A stretch of 64,000 bases of DNA, taken from positions 124,001-188,000 of the forward strand of contig NW_027469113.1 of assembly GCF_051020765.1 (NCBI RefSeq), given 5' to 3'. Of this stretch, positions 40,960 to 50,114 are shown one piece after another. The position numbers and the translations under genes were made by a program. Each line of letters begins with the position of its first letter. The stretch's first letter is position 1. The notes under the pieces were generated by a model. The model was given only the letters and a program-made list of their open reading frames with translations. It was not told where the DNA came from and searched no databases. The DNA comes from Lasioglossum baleicum (Eukaryota > Arthropoda > Insecta > Hymenoptera > Halictidae).

Positions 40960-42291
40960 ACTTCTTTACGCGCAAGATCTCGCCCGTAAAGAGGAATATT
41001 TAAAAGAGCAAACCGAATTCATTGCTAAATTGCGTCTTAAATATGAAGAAGACGCACAGAATCAAAATAACATGCTCGATGAAATACGCAAAGAGCTCCA
41101 CAATATTCAAGCCTTGAACCAAAACTTACGTCACCAAGCGCCTACACCAGGCCCCAGTAACGTCTCTAACACGCGAGAACCTTCATTATCAGAGCCACGC
41201 GAAACCCCGCAATATGAGCCAACAGGAAATTTCGCGTTGAAACAAGCCGCAGAACTCGTACCCAAATTCGACGGAACATCGATTCCCGTCCTAAAATTCA
41301 TCCGCGCCTGCAAACGCGCGCGTGATTCTATCCCCGAATCCATAGAACGTGCCCTTACTAAACTAATCTGCAATAAACTTTCCGATCGTGCGTACGCTGC
41401 CATTGAAGGCGAAAACATACGTACGATCTCACAACTTTGCGATAAGCTACGAACAGTACTGGGACCCTACAAATTCGTGGACCAGTACCGTGGCGAATTG
41501 GCAAGCGTAGCCCAGGGCAACAATGAGCATATTCTTGACTTCATAAATCGAGTCAAAGATTTACGAACCGCCATCAGCGATTCTACCGAAGGACATTACG
41601 ACTACAGAGAAATCGATCGTTTCACAGTCGAGTGCTTCCTTCGCGGTCTACTCCCACAACTTCGCAGCGAAGTTTTGCATTGCCGTTCTCAGAATTCGGC
41701 AGAGATCTTCGAAGCAGCCATCTCTGCATATAAGCAATATGAGCTGTATCAAAACCGTCGTCGCGAATCTAATCGTGACGATTCCCGCAAGGTAAGCTTC
41801 TCAGATAACAGAAGCTCCTATCGCCCACGCTCTTCTGACAATTTCAATTCTCGCGAACGCATCCCTGAACGTCGCGACAACAGACCGGATGAGCGTCGCG
41901 ATAACGGGTCCGACCAACGTCGAGACTCGTGGAGAAACTCGAACCGCAACTCTTATCGTTCTCCAACTCCGCAGTGGCGATCCCTCGCGAACAAAACCCG
42001 CAGCGCGAAAACCGGGACCCGAATTCAAATCGCGACAGACGTTCGGGAGAGCCCCGCAAGTTTTGCAACTATTGCAAAACTCCCGGGCATGACATTCACG
42101 AATGTCGAAAAAGAGCCTATAACAATAACCTGCGCTCGGGAAACGAGTCAGGCCTCCCGACAGGAACGAATCAACAGCGGGAGGCCGCCCCAACAAAGCG
42201 CAACCAAACATTCACGCAGACCGCCGTTCGAACGAACGAGCTCCCCGAAGACCAGATCGACGATTCGTCTCTGCAGTTAACCTCGCAGTAG
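40960..42291 (+). pseudogene. gag: D Gag, 5'-truncated and frameshifted
   Basis: The first frame covers coiled coil, capsid core and part of the basic segment. Near 41975 a small deletion relative to A Gag shifts the frame; the knuckle (CNYCKTPGHDIHEC) and C-terminus continue in another frame to the stop at 42291. The first frame stays open by chance to 42280 with unrelated residues. The capsid part keeps clear homology (QYRGELASV, NEHILDFINRVKDLRTA). Confidence 0.87.
42138..42192 (+). promoter_or_regulatory. -1 frameshift signal, D
   Basis: GGGAAAC at 42138-42144, 6-nt spacer gagtca, then GGCCTCCCG with CGGGAGGCC downstream. The loop differs in length and sequence from A while the stem is unchanged. 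Confidence 0.82.
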
Positions 42292-42594
42292 ACTCGCCGA
42301 TCCCGCGCGTACAAATCTCCGCCCCTCAGCTTCGCGAGAAAAGTGAATTCTTATTAGACACGGGCTCGGAAGTCAATTTGATACGCGCGTCTAGTTTAAA
42401 ACCTGGGATAACCATTGATCCCACGAGCACGATCGAAGTTCATGGAATAACCGAGGGTTCCATAGTAACACTCGGCGAAGTCGTTATATTCATTCAGGGG
42501 ACAATCCCTATCAAATTCCACGTGCTCGGGGACGAATTCCCAGTCAGTGTTAACGGGATTCTCGGCTCGCCCTTCTTTATAGGAGGAGCTGAGA
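42144..42594 (+). pseudogene. D protease, first fragment (interrupted by A6)
   Basis: -1 frame open from the slippery site, with LLDTGSEVNLI and the second conserved protease block (GILGSPFF). Interrupted by A6 after GAE. The rest is at 52073-52766. Confidence 0.88.
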
Positions 42595-42838
42595 TGTTAC
42601 GTCGTCCGATGTACGACGTTGGCCTTGTACACACACTATGTATACAAGGTCTGATCTGCATAAGATCCATACACCGTCCCCTAGACATAAGAACATAATA
42701 TTAAGATCTCATATATTCTATTGTTCTAATCCCTATCTCCGTCTCTACCCATCACCATAACTTCACCTTGATCAACACCTTACCTCAGTTTCAACCCATC
42801 ACCACGACACATAATGCAATAAAGTATTGCATCACTCT

Positions 42839-42873
42839 GGAAGCATCTAGAAGCTTCTAGAAACGTCGAGAAG
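42839..42873 (+). promoter_or_regulatory. Heat-shock-element array in family A LTR
   Basis: Seven contiguous 5-bp units read GGAAG CATCT AGAAG, then CTTCT AGAAA CGTCG AGAAG. Four nGAAn and one nTTCn units are perfect, in the alternating phase bound by HSF trimers; the other two differ by one base. The array is present in every A LTR that includes the region (3674-3708, 12147-12181, 16577-16611, 24038-24072, 29922-29956, 40682-40716, 50359-50393, 55556-55590). Heat-driven transcription is an inference. Confidence 0.6.
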
Positions 42874-43724
42874 TCCAAAGACTGCTGCATCAGCAGTCCC
42901 ACGCTCGTAGAGGGCAATAGGACAGCCACGAGACTGCAGCGTCAGCAGAAATGCACGTGCAGTCCCCGGGAGCGAAGACGCTGCTGCGTCAGCGGTTCTC
43001 CCACTCCGACGACTGAAGAACAAAGAGACTGCAGCGTCAGCTACCCCCACTCCGAACGAAGGAGGCAAGGCAGAGCGGACGCTTGCATCAGTCCGCCTTC
43101 AGCCAGCGACTCGCACAGACGTGCCTACCTGGCCTCAGCCGCCAGTCCGGCTTCTTCCGACTTCAAGAGCAGACGTGTTCAGTCTAGCTCCGCGAAAGTG
43201 AAGTGTGTCGATCCTTCACTCCTAATTCCAATTCCAATTCCAACTCTAACTCAACTCAACTCAAGCCCTAATTCTCATACATTAATCCTACAACATATTA
43301 CTATATCCATTATTCATTAATCCAATTACTACTCCAATTATAATACTACTTACATATTGTATACCAGTGTACTTACCAGTTCTTATTTAATATATCGTTG
43401 TTATACCAGTGCTTCGATCTTGTTATTCTTGTGTTAGTTCAACACCATCTTCCAATTCAGTTCTTGCATCGAATATATTAAACTCGTGACATATCCGGAC
43501 TTGGTCTAAAGTGCGCAGTGGAAACGCTGAGCCGCCAATAAGGAATTTGAAGCGAGTCATAGAGAAGTTCTCGTGCCACGTCTAGAATTGGTCTAAAGTG
43601 CGCAGTGGAAACGCTGAGCCGCCACTATAGACGTGAAGCGAGTTAACTACCAAAAAGGTTAATAACAAGTGGAAGTTCATTTCATTATATATTATTAATA
43701 TTCCATCATTACTATTCCTTACCC

Positions 43725-44243
43725 ATGCGACGCCCACGTCGAGCGGGACGCAAGTATCAACTTGCTAAATTGAGACGCGCGTTGAGAAATAAAGCGGTGC
43801 TCGATCAAATCATTGCCACTACCGAGTGGACAGAACTTCTGGGAACCACCGAGCACATTCCGTGTGACGCGTCCGATTACGTTTCTGTATACGGTTGCCC
43901 TTGCAACCCTCCTAAAGAGGTCAACCACGCGGACCTCTCGCGAGCTCCGACGCCAGTTCTACATCCGGTCGATTGTCCAGAGGTGATCGACATAGCCGAC
44001 GACAACGACAGCCGAGACACGATCATCGTTCCCAGGGTCCGTTGCCGAATCATCCGTGACGTTCCTCTGCCAGCTCATCAACGTGTCGTCTTGCGGCCAG
44101 CATCCAAGGCCACTAATGTCGTCCCGAACCGAGCAGCAGCAACTCTGCCAGATCTTCCCCACCTCGAGGACATCTGTATAGAAGATCCGATGTACGACAC
44201 CTACTGTCAGTACCGCCAGTTCCTGCTGCAACAATATTATTAG
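43725..44243 (+). CDS. LTR-encoded 172-aa accessory protein, A6 5' LTR
   Basis: Occupies positions 1131-1649 of the LTR. ATG follows cttaccc after an A/T-rich stretch. Identical to the A2 copies. Confidence 0.64.
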   Translation: MRRPRRAGRKYQLAKLRRALRNKAVLDQIIATTEWTELLGTTEHIPCDASDYVSVYGCPCNPPKEVNHADLSRAPTPVLHPVDCPEVIDIADDNDSRDTIIVPRVRCRIIRDVPLPAHQRVVLRPASKATNVVPNRAAATLPDLPHLEDICIEDPMYDTYCQYRQFLLQQYY

Positions 44244-44556
44244 GCGTTAATACAGCATTGCGGTGAGTCGTATAATATCTTGTATAATTGCTGAATCCTG
44301 TAAACTCACCGTTTTCGTTGCATCATCTCGCGCGTGATTCTTGTCGGACACTTCTTGTAACCGCGTCGGACGTTCTCTTCTTGACTGCATCCATAGCAAT
44401 ATCGGTTGTCCTAGTGCATATGACAGCCCGCGGCTGTCTCGGCACGAAAGACCACTCCTCATTTTAATCTTCATATCTCAACCGTCCGTCTGTCACTGTT
44501 CTCTTTTCTCTCTCCTGGTACCTGTAACAAAAACACAGTGACGGACGTGACAAATT

Positions 44557-44573
44557 TGGCGCAGTCGGTAGGA
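44557..44573 (+). promoter_or_regulatory. A6 primer binding site, tRNA-Ser type
   Basis: TGGCGCAGTCGGTAGGA, four bases after the LTR. Confidence 0.85.
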
Positions 44574-44664
44574 CAACGAAGTGGTCGCCGATATTTGCAT
44601 TAATAAGCCCCGACGCGTGTCAGTGCGAAATTCACATTTCTAAATCCCATTCATATCTTTCAAA

Positions 44665-46023
44665 ATGTCTCGCCCAATCACGCGATCTCAAAGGGATCTC
44701 CAAGCAGATCCTAACGCAGACCTTCCCCCAATGACCGAGGAAGAGTTACTCCTTTATGCGCAAGACCTCGCCCGTAGAGAGCAATATCTCAAAGAAGAAA
44801 CTGATTTTATTGCCAAATTGCGTCTCAAATATGAAGAAGACGCACAAAACCAAAAGAATATGCTCGACGAAATACGAAAAGAGCTTCATAACATCCAAAT
44901 CACGAGTCAAACCCTACGTCAACAAACGCCTACACCAGGCCCTAGTAACGTCTCTAATATGCGGGAACCTTCACCGCCAGAGCCACGCGAAATCCCACAG
45001 TATGAACCTACTGGCAATTTCGCTCTAAAACAAGCCGCCGAGCTTGTCCCTAGATTCGACGGAACTTCGTCTTCCGTCCTACAATTCATACGTGCATGCA
45101 AACGCGCGCGTGACACCGTACCGGCCACTGCAGAGCGTGCCCTCACAAAATTGCTCTGCAATAAACTCCACGATCGTGCTTATGCCGCTATAGAAGGCCA
45201 GCACATATTCACAATTTCTGCACTATGCGAGAAATTACGAACAGTACTGGGCCCATACAAATTCGTTGACCAGTACCGTGGCGATCTCGCGAGTGTACTC
45301 CAAGCTCCAAACGAGCACATCCTAGACTTCATCAATCGCGTTAAAGACCTTCGAACCGCGATTCAAGATGCCACAGATATTGGCCTCGATTACGAAGAAC
45401 TAGATCGCTTCGTAGTAGATTGTTTTCTACGAGGTCTCCTTCCCCAGCTGCGTGCCGAAGTGCTTCATTGCCCTTCGCGAAATCCTGCCACTGTTTTCGA
45501 AGCAGCCATCTCTGCTTACAGGCAGTATGAGTCAGACCAGACTCGTCGACGAGAACTGATCCGCGAAGAAAAACGAGTCAGCTTCTCTGATAACCGGCCG
45601 TATCGCCCGCGTTCCACGAATGAATCCGTTCGTGACATTCCAGAGCGAACTCAAGAACGCCGCGATAACAGACCGGACTCGTCTCAGCAGTCCTCGAGAA
45701 ACTTAAACCGGGACTCTTATCGCTCCCCGACGCCGCAACGGCGATGGGAAAATAATCCTCGCGACCAAAACACATACCGCGATGGTCGCACAGATCGCCC
45801 CTCAAGCCCTAACAAATTTTGCAACTACTGCAAAACCCCCGGGCACGATATTCACGAGTGCCGTAAGCGCACTTTCAATAATAATAGGAGGTCGGGAAAC
45901 GAGTCCGGCCTCCCGACCGAAGCCAACCCCAGGCGGGAGGCCGCATCTTCAACTCAAACTACAGCCCGCACCCAAACAGCTATCCGGACGAACGACCAGT
46001 CCGACGATTCGTCTCAGCAGTAA
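44665..46023 (+). CDS. gag: Gag polyprotein, A6 (452 aa)
   Basis: Full length and intact; same architecture as A1 and A2, with CCHC knuckle CNYCKTPGHDIHEC. The start is the first ATG after the PBS, in good context (tcaaaATGt). Stop TAA overlaps the open -1 frame. Confidence 0.95.
   Translation: MSRPITRSQRDLQADPNADLPPMTEEELLLYAQDLARREQYLKEETDFIAKLRLKYEEDAQNQKNMLDEIRKELHNIQITSQTLRQQTPTPGPSNVSNMREPSPPEPREIPQYEPTGNFALKQAAELVPRFDGTSSSVLQFIRACKRARDTVPATAERALTKLLCNKLHDRAYAAIEGQHIFTISALCEKLRTVLGPYKFVDQYRGDLASVLQAPNEHILDFINRVKDLRTAIQDATDIGLDYEELDRFVVDCFLRGLLPQLRAEVLHCPSRNPATVFEAAISAYRQYESDQTRRRELIREEKRVSFSDNRPYRPRSTNESVRDIPERTQERRDNRPDSSQQSSRNLNRDSYRSPTPQRRWENNPRDQNTYRDGRTDRPSSPNKFCNYCKTPGHDIHECRKRTFNNNRRSGNESGLPTEANPRREAASSTQTTARTQTAIRTNDQSDDSSQQ
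45894..45942 (+). promoter_or_regulatory. -1 frameshift signal, A6
   Basis: GGGAAAC at 45894-45900 with the same spacer and 9-bp stem as A1. Confidence 0.88.
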
Positions 46024-49000
46024 ATCTTGCTGCAGACTCACCAATTCCGCGCGTAAAAATCTCCGCCCCTCAATTACAAAAGAAGTGTGAATTTTTGTTA
46101 GACACGGGTTCGGAGATCAATTTAATTCGTGCGTCAAGTCTAGAACCAAATCTACCTATAGATCATACGAACACTATAGAAGTCCAAGGAATAACCGAGG
46201 GATCCATTCCAACTCTCGGTCAAATTAAAATACACTTACAGGGTCAAAACCCTATTGAATTTCATGTCTTGGAAGAAAACTTCCCAATTAACATCGACGG
46301 AATCCTCGGTTCTCCCTTCTTCAGAACAGGAGCCGAGATCTCCTTTGCGAATGAATACATTATGATAGGAAACATTCGGGTTCCCTTCTCGAACCCTTGC
46401 GCGCCCACGGCTGAGCCTCGCGATGAATTGGCAGCAGAGGTTATTTCAATGCCTTCGTCTATGACCAACGATCTCGTTAAAACTCCAGCCGCCAAGCGTG
46501 AGGAACATTCGGCAAGGAACGTTCGAGTGTCTTCCTCAAATCCTCGTGCACCCGCGGTCAGACCTTGCAGAGCTCCGGTGACGGAGGTTATTTCAATGCC
46601 TCCTCGGGATTCGATCGAGTACTCCCTAGAGAAAAACGCCGTGAAAAGCCGGCCGGAATCGAAGGAGACTCGAGAGATATCGGAGTACACTGCGAGAAGT
46701 CGGGTCGTGGAGCGTGAGGATCGAGTCCGAACAAAGACTCCTCCGAAATCCGAAGAATTCGTCCTCGAACCTCGTACCGTTGCGTGCATAGCGGTCGACG
46801 TCGAAGGACCTAAACAGGGATATATCCGCCGTGTTAATGTAGCGCCGGATGTATTCCTGGGTGACTGCGTCGTCACCAATCGTAAAGGCAAAGCGAGCCT
46901 CCGGTGTTTTAACACCTCGTCGGAAAGAGTTTCATTTCGATTGCCCCCATTGGAGATGGAAGAAATCGAGTCGTACTCTTCCGACCTTTCTAATTCCGGG
47001 TACTATCCCGACGCATTCGGTAACCATCCCGACCTTACTAATTCCGGGTACTATCCCGACGCATTCGGTAACCATCCCGACCTTACTAATTCCGGGAACC
47101 ATCCCGACGCATTCGGTAACCATCCCGACCTTACTAATTCCGGGAACCATCCCGACGCATTCGGTAACCATCCCGACCTTACTAATTCCGGGTACTATCC
47201 CGACGCATTCGGTAACCATCCCGACCTTTCTAATTCCGGTAACCAGCCCGACGCATTCGGTAACCATCCCGACCTTTCTAACTCCGGTAACCAGCCCGAT
47301 CCTTATACTAACTCCGGTAACCAGCCCGATCTTTATACTAACTCCGGTAACCAGCCCGATTCTCATACTAACTCCGGTAACCAGCCCGATTCTTATTCTA
47401 ACTCCGGTAACCAGCCCGATCTTTATACTAACTCCGGTAACCAGCCCGACTTTTATACTAACTCCGGTAACCAGCCCGATCAATTCCAAAACCAACTCCA
47501 TTCCTACGACAATCAAAGATCTTCAAGACCCATATGTAAGCAGGTCTGTTCTATATTGCACAATAAACCCAGTAACAGTTCTAAACCAGAGAAGGATATC
47601 AAAGCCTCCAAAGTAAAAGAACTTCATAAGTTACTTCGAAATCATATCTTTCATGATCCACAGAAACTCGATTCCTTTCAACTTCCATCTGCATGTTGCC
47701 ATGCGAGGCGAAACAAATACGATAAAATTAATCTCTGCGCTACAGCGAAATACGCGTCAGCAAGAAGGAAATATAAATCCGAGTACCCTCGCGATAACGG
47801 ATACCCCTACCAGATTAAACGAGCGAAATACGAAACCTCTGGTCAGCAAAATCTCCTTCCACCACTGGAAGATCAACATATCACATCGCAACACCGCTCC
47901 TCCGAAGCAGCAATCGCCTCAGAAGACCGTCAGTCCTTAGACACACACGAAACTGTAATCATCCAGCCGATCCAAGTTGCCATCTTACTCTCTATAGCCA
48001 CGCGAGTGTACACCCTCATCGGATACGATTGTGGAGGATCTACACTGAACACGACAACGTTCTCCATCATCGATATTCCTGATTGCGAGCCTGAAGAAAT
48101 CAAACCCACGGAGGACTCAGTAAAAATCCAATTGCTGCAACTAGCAGAATTTACTCAGACGAGAGTAATCCAGTGCCACATAGAAATCGACCGCACGATA
48201 TTCTATTGTGGCATGCACTCACATGTTTCCATCGTCACGAACGGACGACAGGAATATTTACTGGCAACCACCAGTGAAACCTGTTCCGAGTTGCAGAAAA
48301 CCGGAACAATCCTCATCACTCCGACCGCCCAGGTCACGGGAGTCCAACCCAATTCTACTACATCCCGCAGCCTCACATTGGCGGGAGAACTTCAAAACAA
48401 CGGGCAATGCGCGGGAACAACGTACAACGACCCATTCGGCACTTGGACCAGTGTCGTTGTACAGGCCATTGTTCGAATAACCCTGAGGGACTACACAGCA
48501 ACAGTGAAGCTCTCTACAGGTCAGATCCATCTACAGTCAGGACAAATATGCACCTTCACAAAAGGAAGCTGCCTTGATACGCAAGATGGTCATACATTCT
48601 GGGACGTCGTTCCCAACGATTACTGCAAGTTCAATAGCTACGACGTTCTTTACGAAGGACTAGCTACCAGAGTTTCTACAAAGACAAAGTTCTCACCTAC
48701 ACTATATATGGTGGAATCTGAAGACACCACATTCGCGTTGACAGAATCTGGTCGTACATCAATTTGCGGTTATATTATTATTCGCACGGAGCACCCCAAG
48801 CTCTTTATTCTGGATACAAGTTTGTCCGGTAAATTCAAGGAACGCACTCACACCATAGTAAACAATCTGGACATATTCACCTACGTGAATAGTAAGTTCA
48901 TCTACGTAGAAAAACATCTGAAAAGTCAACTTACCCAGTTGTACCAGGATGTCATCCGGCAAAAGTGCGAACTGGAGAAACAGGTCCTTCAAAACGCACT

Positions 49001-50048
49001 AACAATGTTACACTCATCACCTGAAGAAATAGCAGCTGCCATTATGCGAGAACCAGGATTCGTCGCAGTTCCAGCTGGAGAAGTGGTGCATATTATAAAG
49101 TGCATTCCAGTAACCGTACAAGTTCGGAAAACGGATAAGTGTTTCGATGAACTTCCGATCACTTACCAGAATTCTTCCAAGTTCTTAAAACCAGGAGATC
49201 ATATTATAGTTGCCACAGGTACAGAAAAGCCATGCAATGAACTCCTGCCGCCTCTCTACAAAATAAACGGAATTTGGTATCGTTTAACGCCGTCACTCAC
49301 AGAGACCGTTGCCCCAGCAACATTACAACCGCTCATCAAACCCACGTGGAAGTACGTAGATCCAACAAATATCGCAACAGGCGGAATCTATTCCCAAGAG
49401 GATCTCAACAAACTACAGGACCACATCATGTTTCCAGTAGAAAGAGTGGCCGTAATAAATTCTATCGCCCAAGGAGCATCCGGCAGAGATTACGCAACAG
49501 GGAACGTTAATATGTTCAACCTGCTTGACGAAAACTCCCTGCAACAGATAGCGGAGTCAACAGCACAAAAACTGTGGTCAGGATTCACCACATTTGGTTC
49601 AATCAGTGCCGGAGTGCTAGGAATATATATAGCAATCCGAACAATAAAGACTATCATAAGTACCATAATCAATGGTATTGCATTGCACTCACTTTACGGA
49701 TGGAGTTTGCATCTAGCAGTCGCCGTATGGAGCTCCCTCACAAGATTCTTCATCTTCCTGAAGCAAAAGGACAATACTTACACGTATACAGCAAGATACA
49801 GGAAAAGTGCAAGTGAAAGTGTTAGTGAACAAAGTGATTCCCCACCCACCCTAAACCCCGAGAAAAGACAGTCGAAAAATGAACATTGCGAATACGACTT
49901 GTCGGACATTACAAAACCAGCCCCAGCCCCACGTGCCGACACCGACAACATTTCAGTGCGACCAGTGTTTCGTCCAAATATAGAAAATACTCGCCGAGAA
50001 CTGTGCTCCCTGCGCGGAGTACCTCCGGACGATGCGTCGCATGAATGA
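45900..50048 (+). CDS. env: Protease-Envelope polyprotein, A6 (no RT/IN)
   Basis: Same domain order as the A2 protein, 1317 residues from the TTG at 46095 because the repeat array is longer. Protease LLDTGSEINLI, pre-RT domain, repeats, linker, signal peptide, GYDCGG ectodomain, hydrophobic segments and the shared tail. The codon that is the putative Env start ATG in A2 and A8 is ATC here (47961-47963). Env would therefore need another start, supplied by Gag-PR readthrough or by a spliced leader AUG. No stop or frameshift interrupts the ORF. Confidence 0.9.
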   Translation, partial: RVRPPDRSQPQAGGRIFNSNYSPHPNSYPDERPVRRFVSAVNLAADSPIPRVKISAPQLQKKCEFLLDTGSEINLIRASSLEPNLPIDHTNTIEVQGITEGSIPTLGQIKIHLQGQNPIEFHVLEENFPINIDGILGSPFFRTGAEISFANEYIMIGNIRVPFSNPCAPTAEPRDELAAEVISMPSSMTNDLVKTPAAKREEHSARNVRVSSSNPRAPAVRPCRAPVTEVISMPPRDSIEYSLEKNAVKSRPESKETREISEYTARSRVVEREDRVRTKTPPKSEEFVLEPRTVACIAVDVEGPKQGYIRRVNVAPDVFLGDCVVTNRKGKASLRCFNTSSERVSFRLPPLEMEEIESYSSDLSNSGYYPDAFGNHPDLTNSGYYPDAFGNHPDLTNSGNHPDAFGNHPDLTNSGNHPDAFGNHPDLTNSGYYPDAFGNHPDLSNSGNQPDAFGNHPDLSNSGNQPDPYTNSGNQPDLYTNSGNQPDSHTNSGNQPDSYSNSGNQPDLYTNSGNQPDFYTNSGNQPDQFQNQLHSYDNQRSSRPICKQVCSILHNKPSNSSKPEKDIKASKVKELHKLLRNHIFHDPQKLDSFQLPSACCHARRNKYDKINLCATAKYASARRKYKSEYPRDNGYPYQIKRAKYETSGQQNLLPPLEDQHITSQHRSSEAAIASEDRQSLDTHETVIIQPIQVAILLSIATRVYTLIGYDCGGSTLNTTTFSIIDIPDCEPEEIKPTEDSVKIQLLQLAEFTQTRVIQCHIEIDRTIFYCGMHSHVSIVTNGRQEYLLATTSETCSELQKTGTILITPTAQVTGVQPNSTTSRSLTLAGELQNNGQCAGTTYNDPFGTWTSVVVQAIVRITLRDYTATVKLSTGQIHLQSGQICTFTKGSCLDTQDGHTFWDVVPNDYCKFNSYDVLYEGLATRVSTKTKFSPTLYMVESEDTTFALTESGRTSICGYIIIRTEHPKLFILDTSLSGKFKERTHTIVNNLDIFTYVNSKFIYVEKHLKSQLTQLYQDVIRQKCELEKQVLQNALTMLHSSPEEIAAAIMREPGFVAVPAGEVVHIIKCIPVTVQVRKTDKCFDELPITYQNSSKFLKPGDHIIVATGTEKPCNELLPPLYKINGIWYRLTPSLTETVAPATLQPLIKPTWKYVDPTNIATGGIYSQEDLNKLQDHIMFPVERVAVINSIAQGASGRDYATGNVNMFNLLDENSLQQIAESTAQKLWSGFTTFGSISAGVLGIYIAIRTIKTIISTIINGIALHSLYGWSLHLAVAVWSSLTRFFIFLKQKDNTYTYTARYRKSASESVSEQSDSPPTLNPEKRQSKNEHCEYDLSDITKPAPAPRADTDNISVRPVFRPNIENTRRELCSLRGVPPDDASHE
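46984..47483 (+). repeat. In-frame tandem repeat array in A6 (longest)
   Basis: About seven 48-bp units followed by about seven 30-bp SGNQPD units; one hybrid unit (SGNQPDAFGNHPDLSN) joins the two types. Confidence 0.95.
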
Positions 50049-50106
50049 GTCTGTAATCGAGTGTTGAGCGAGAAATTTCTTCCTTGTAAGAAATTTCTTT
50101 TCCGCG

Positions 50107-50114
50107 TTGGGAGG
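50107..50114 (+). promoter_or_regulatory. A6 polypurine tract
   Basis: ttgggagg before the 3' LTR. Confidence 0.8.

Larger units (their letters stand above)
42595..44552 (+). repeat. A6 5' LTR (1958 bp)
   Basis: TGTTACGTCG to GACGTGACA. HSE array at 42839-42873; 37-bp direct repeats at 43501-43537 and 43588-43624; palindrome ATGCAATAAAGTATTGCAT at 42814-42832. Confidence 0.95.

Noticed and set aside
43380..43480. TATA and initiator in the A LTR (ttatttaatatatcg, tcagttcttgc)
   Set aside because: Plausible but the region is A/T-rich with several equal candidates, and no DPE match was found; not supported enough to list.
46984..47483. CRISPR-like regularly spaced repeats
   Set aside because: The units are contiguous in-frame coding repeats without unique spacers.
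46849..47616. Second sense frame across the repeat array (LIPGTIPTHSVTIPT-type peptide; also 7635-8141, 19354-20061, 28312-28911)
   Set aside because: The unit length is a multiple of three, so all frames stay open through the array. The frame with protease and Env homology is the real one.
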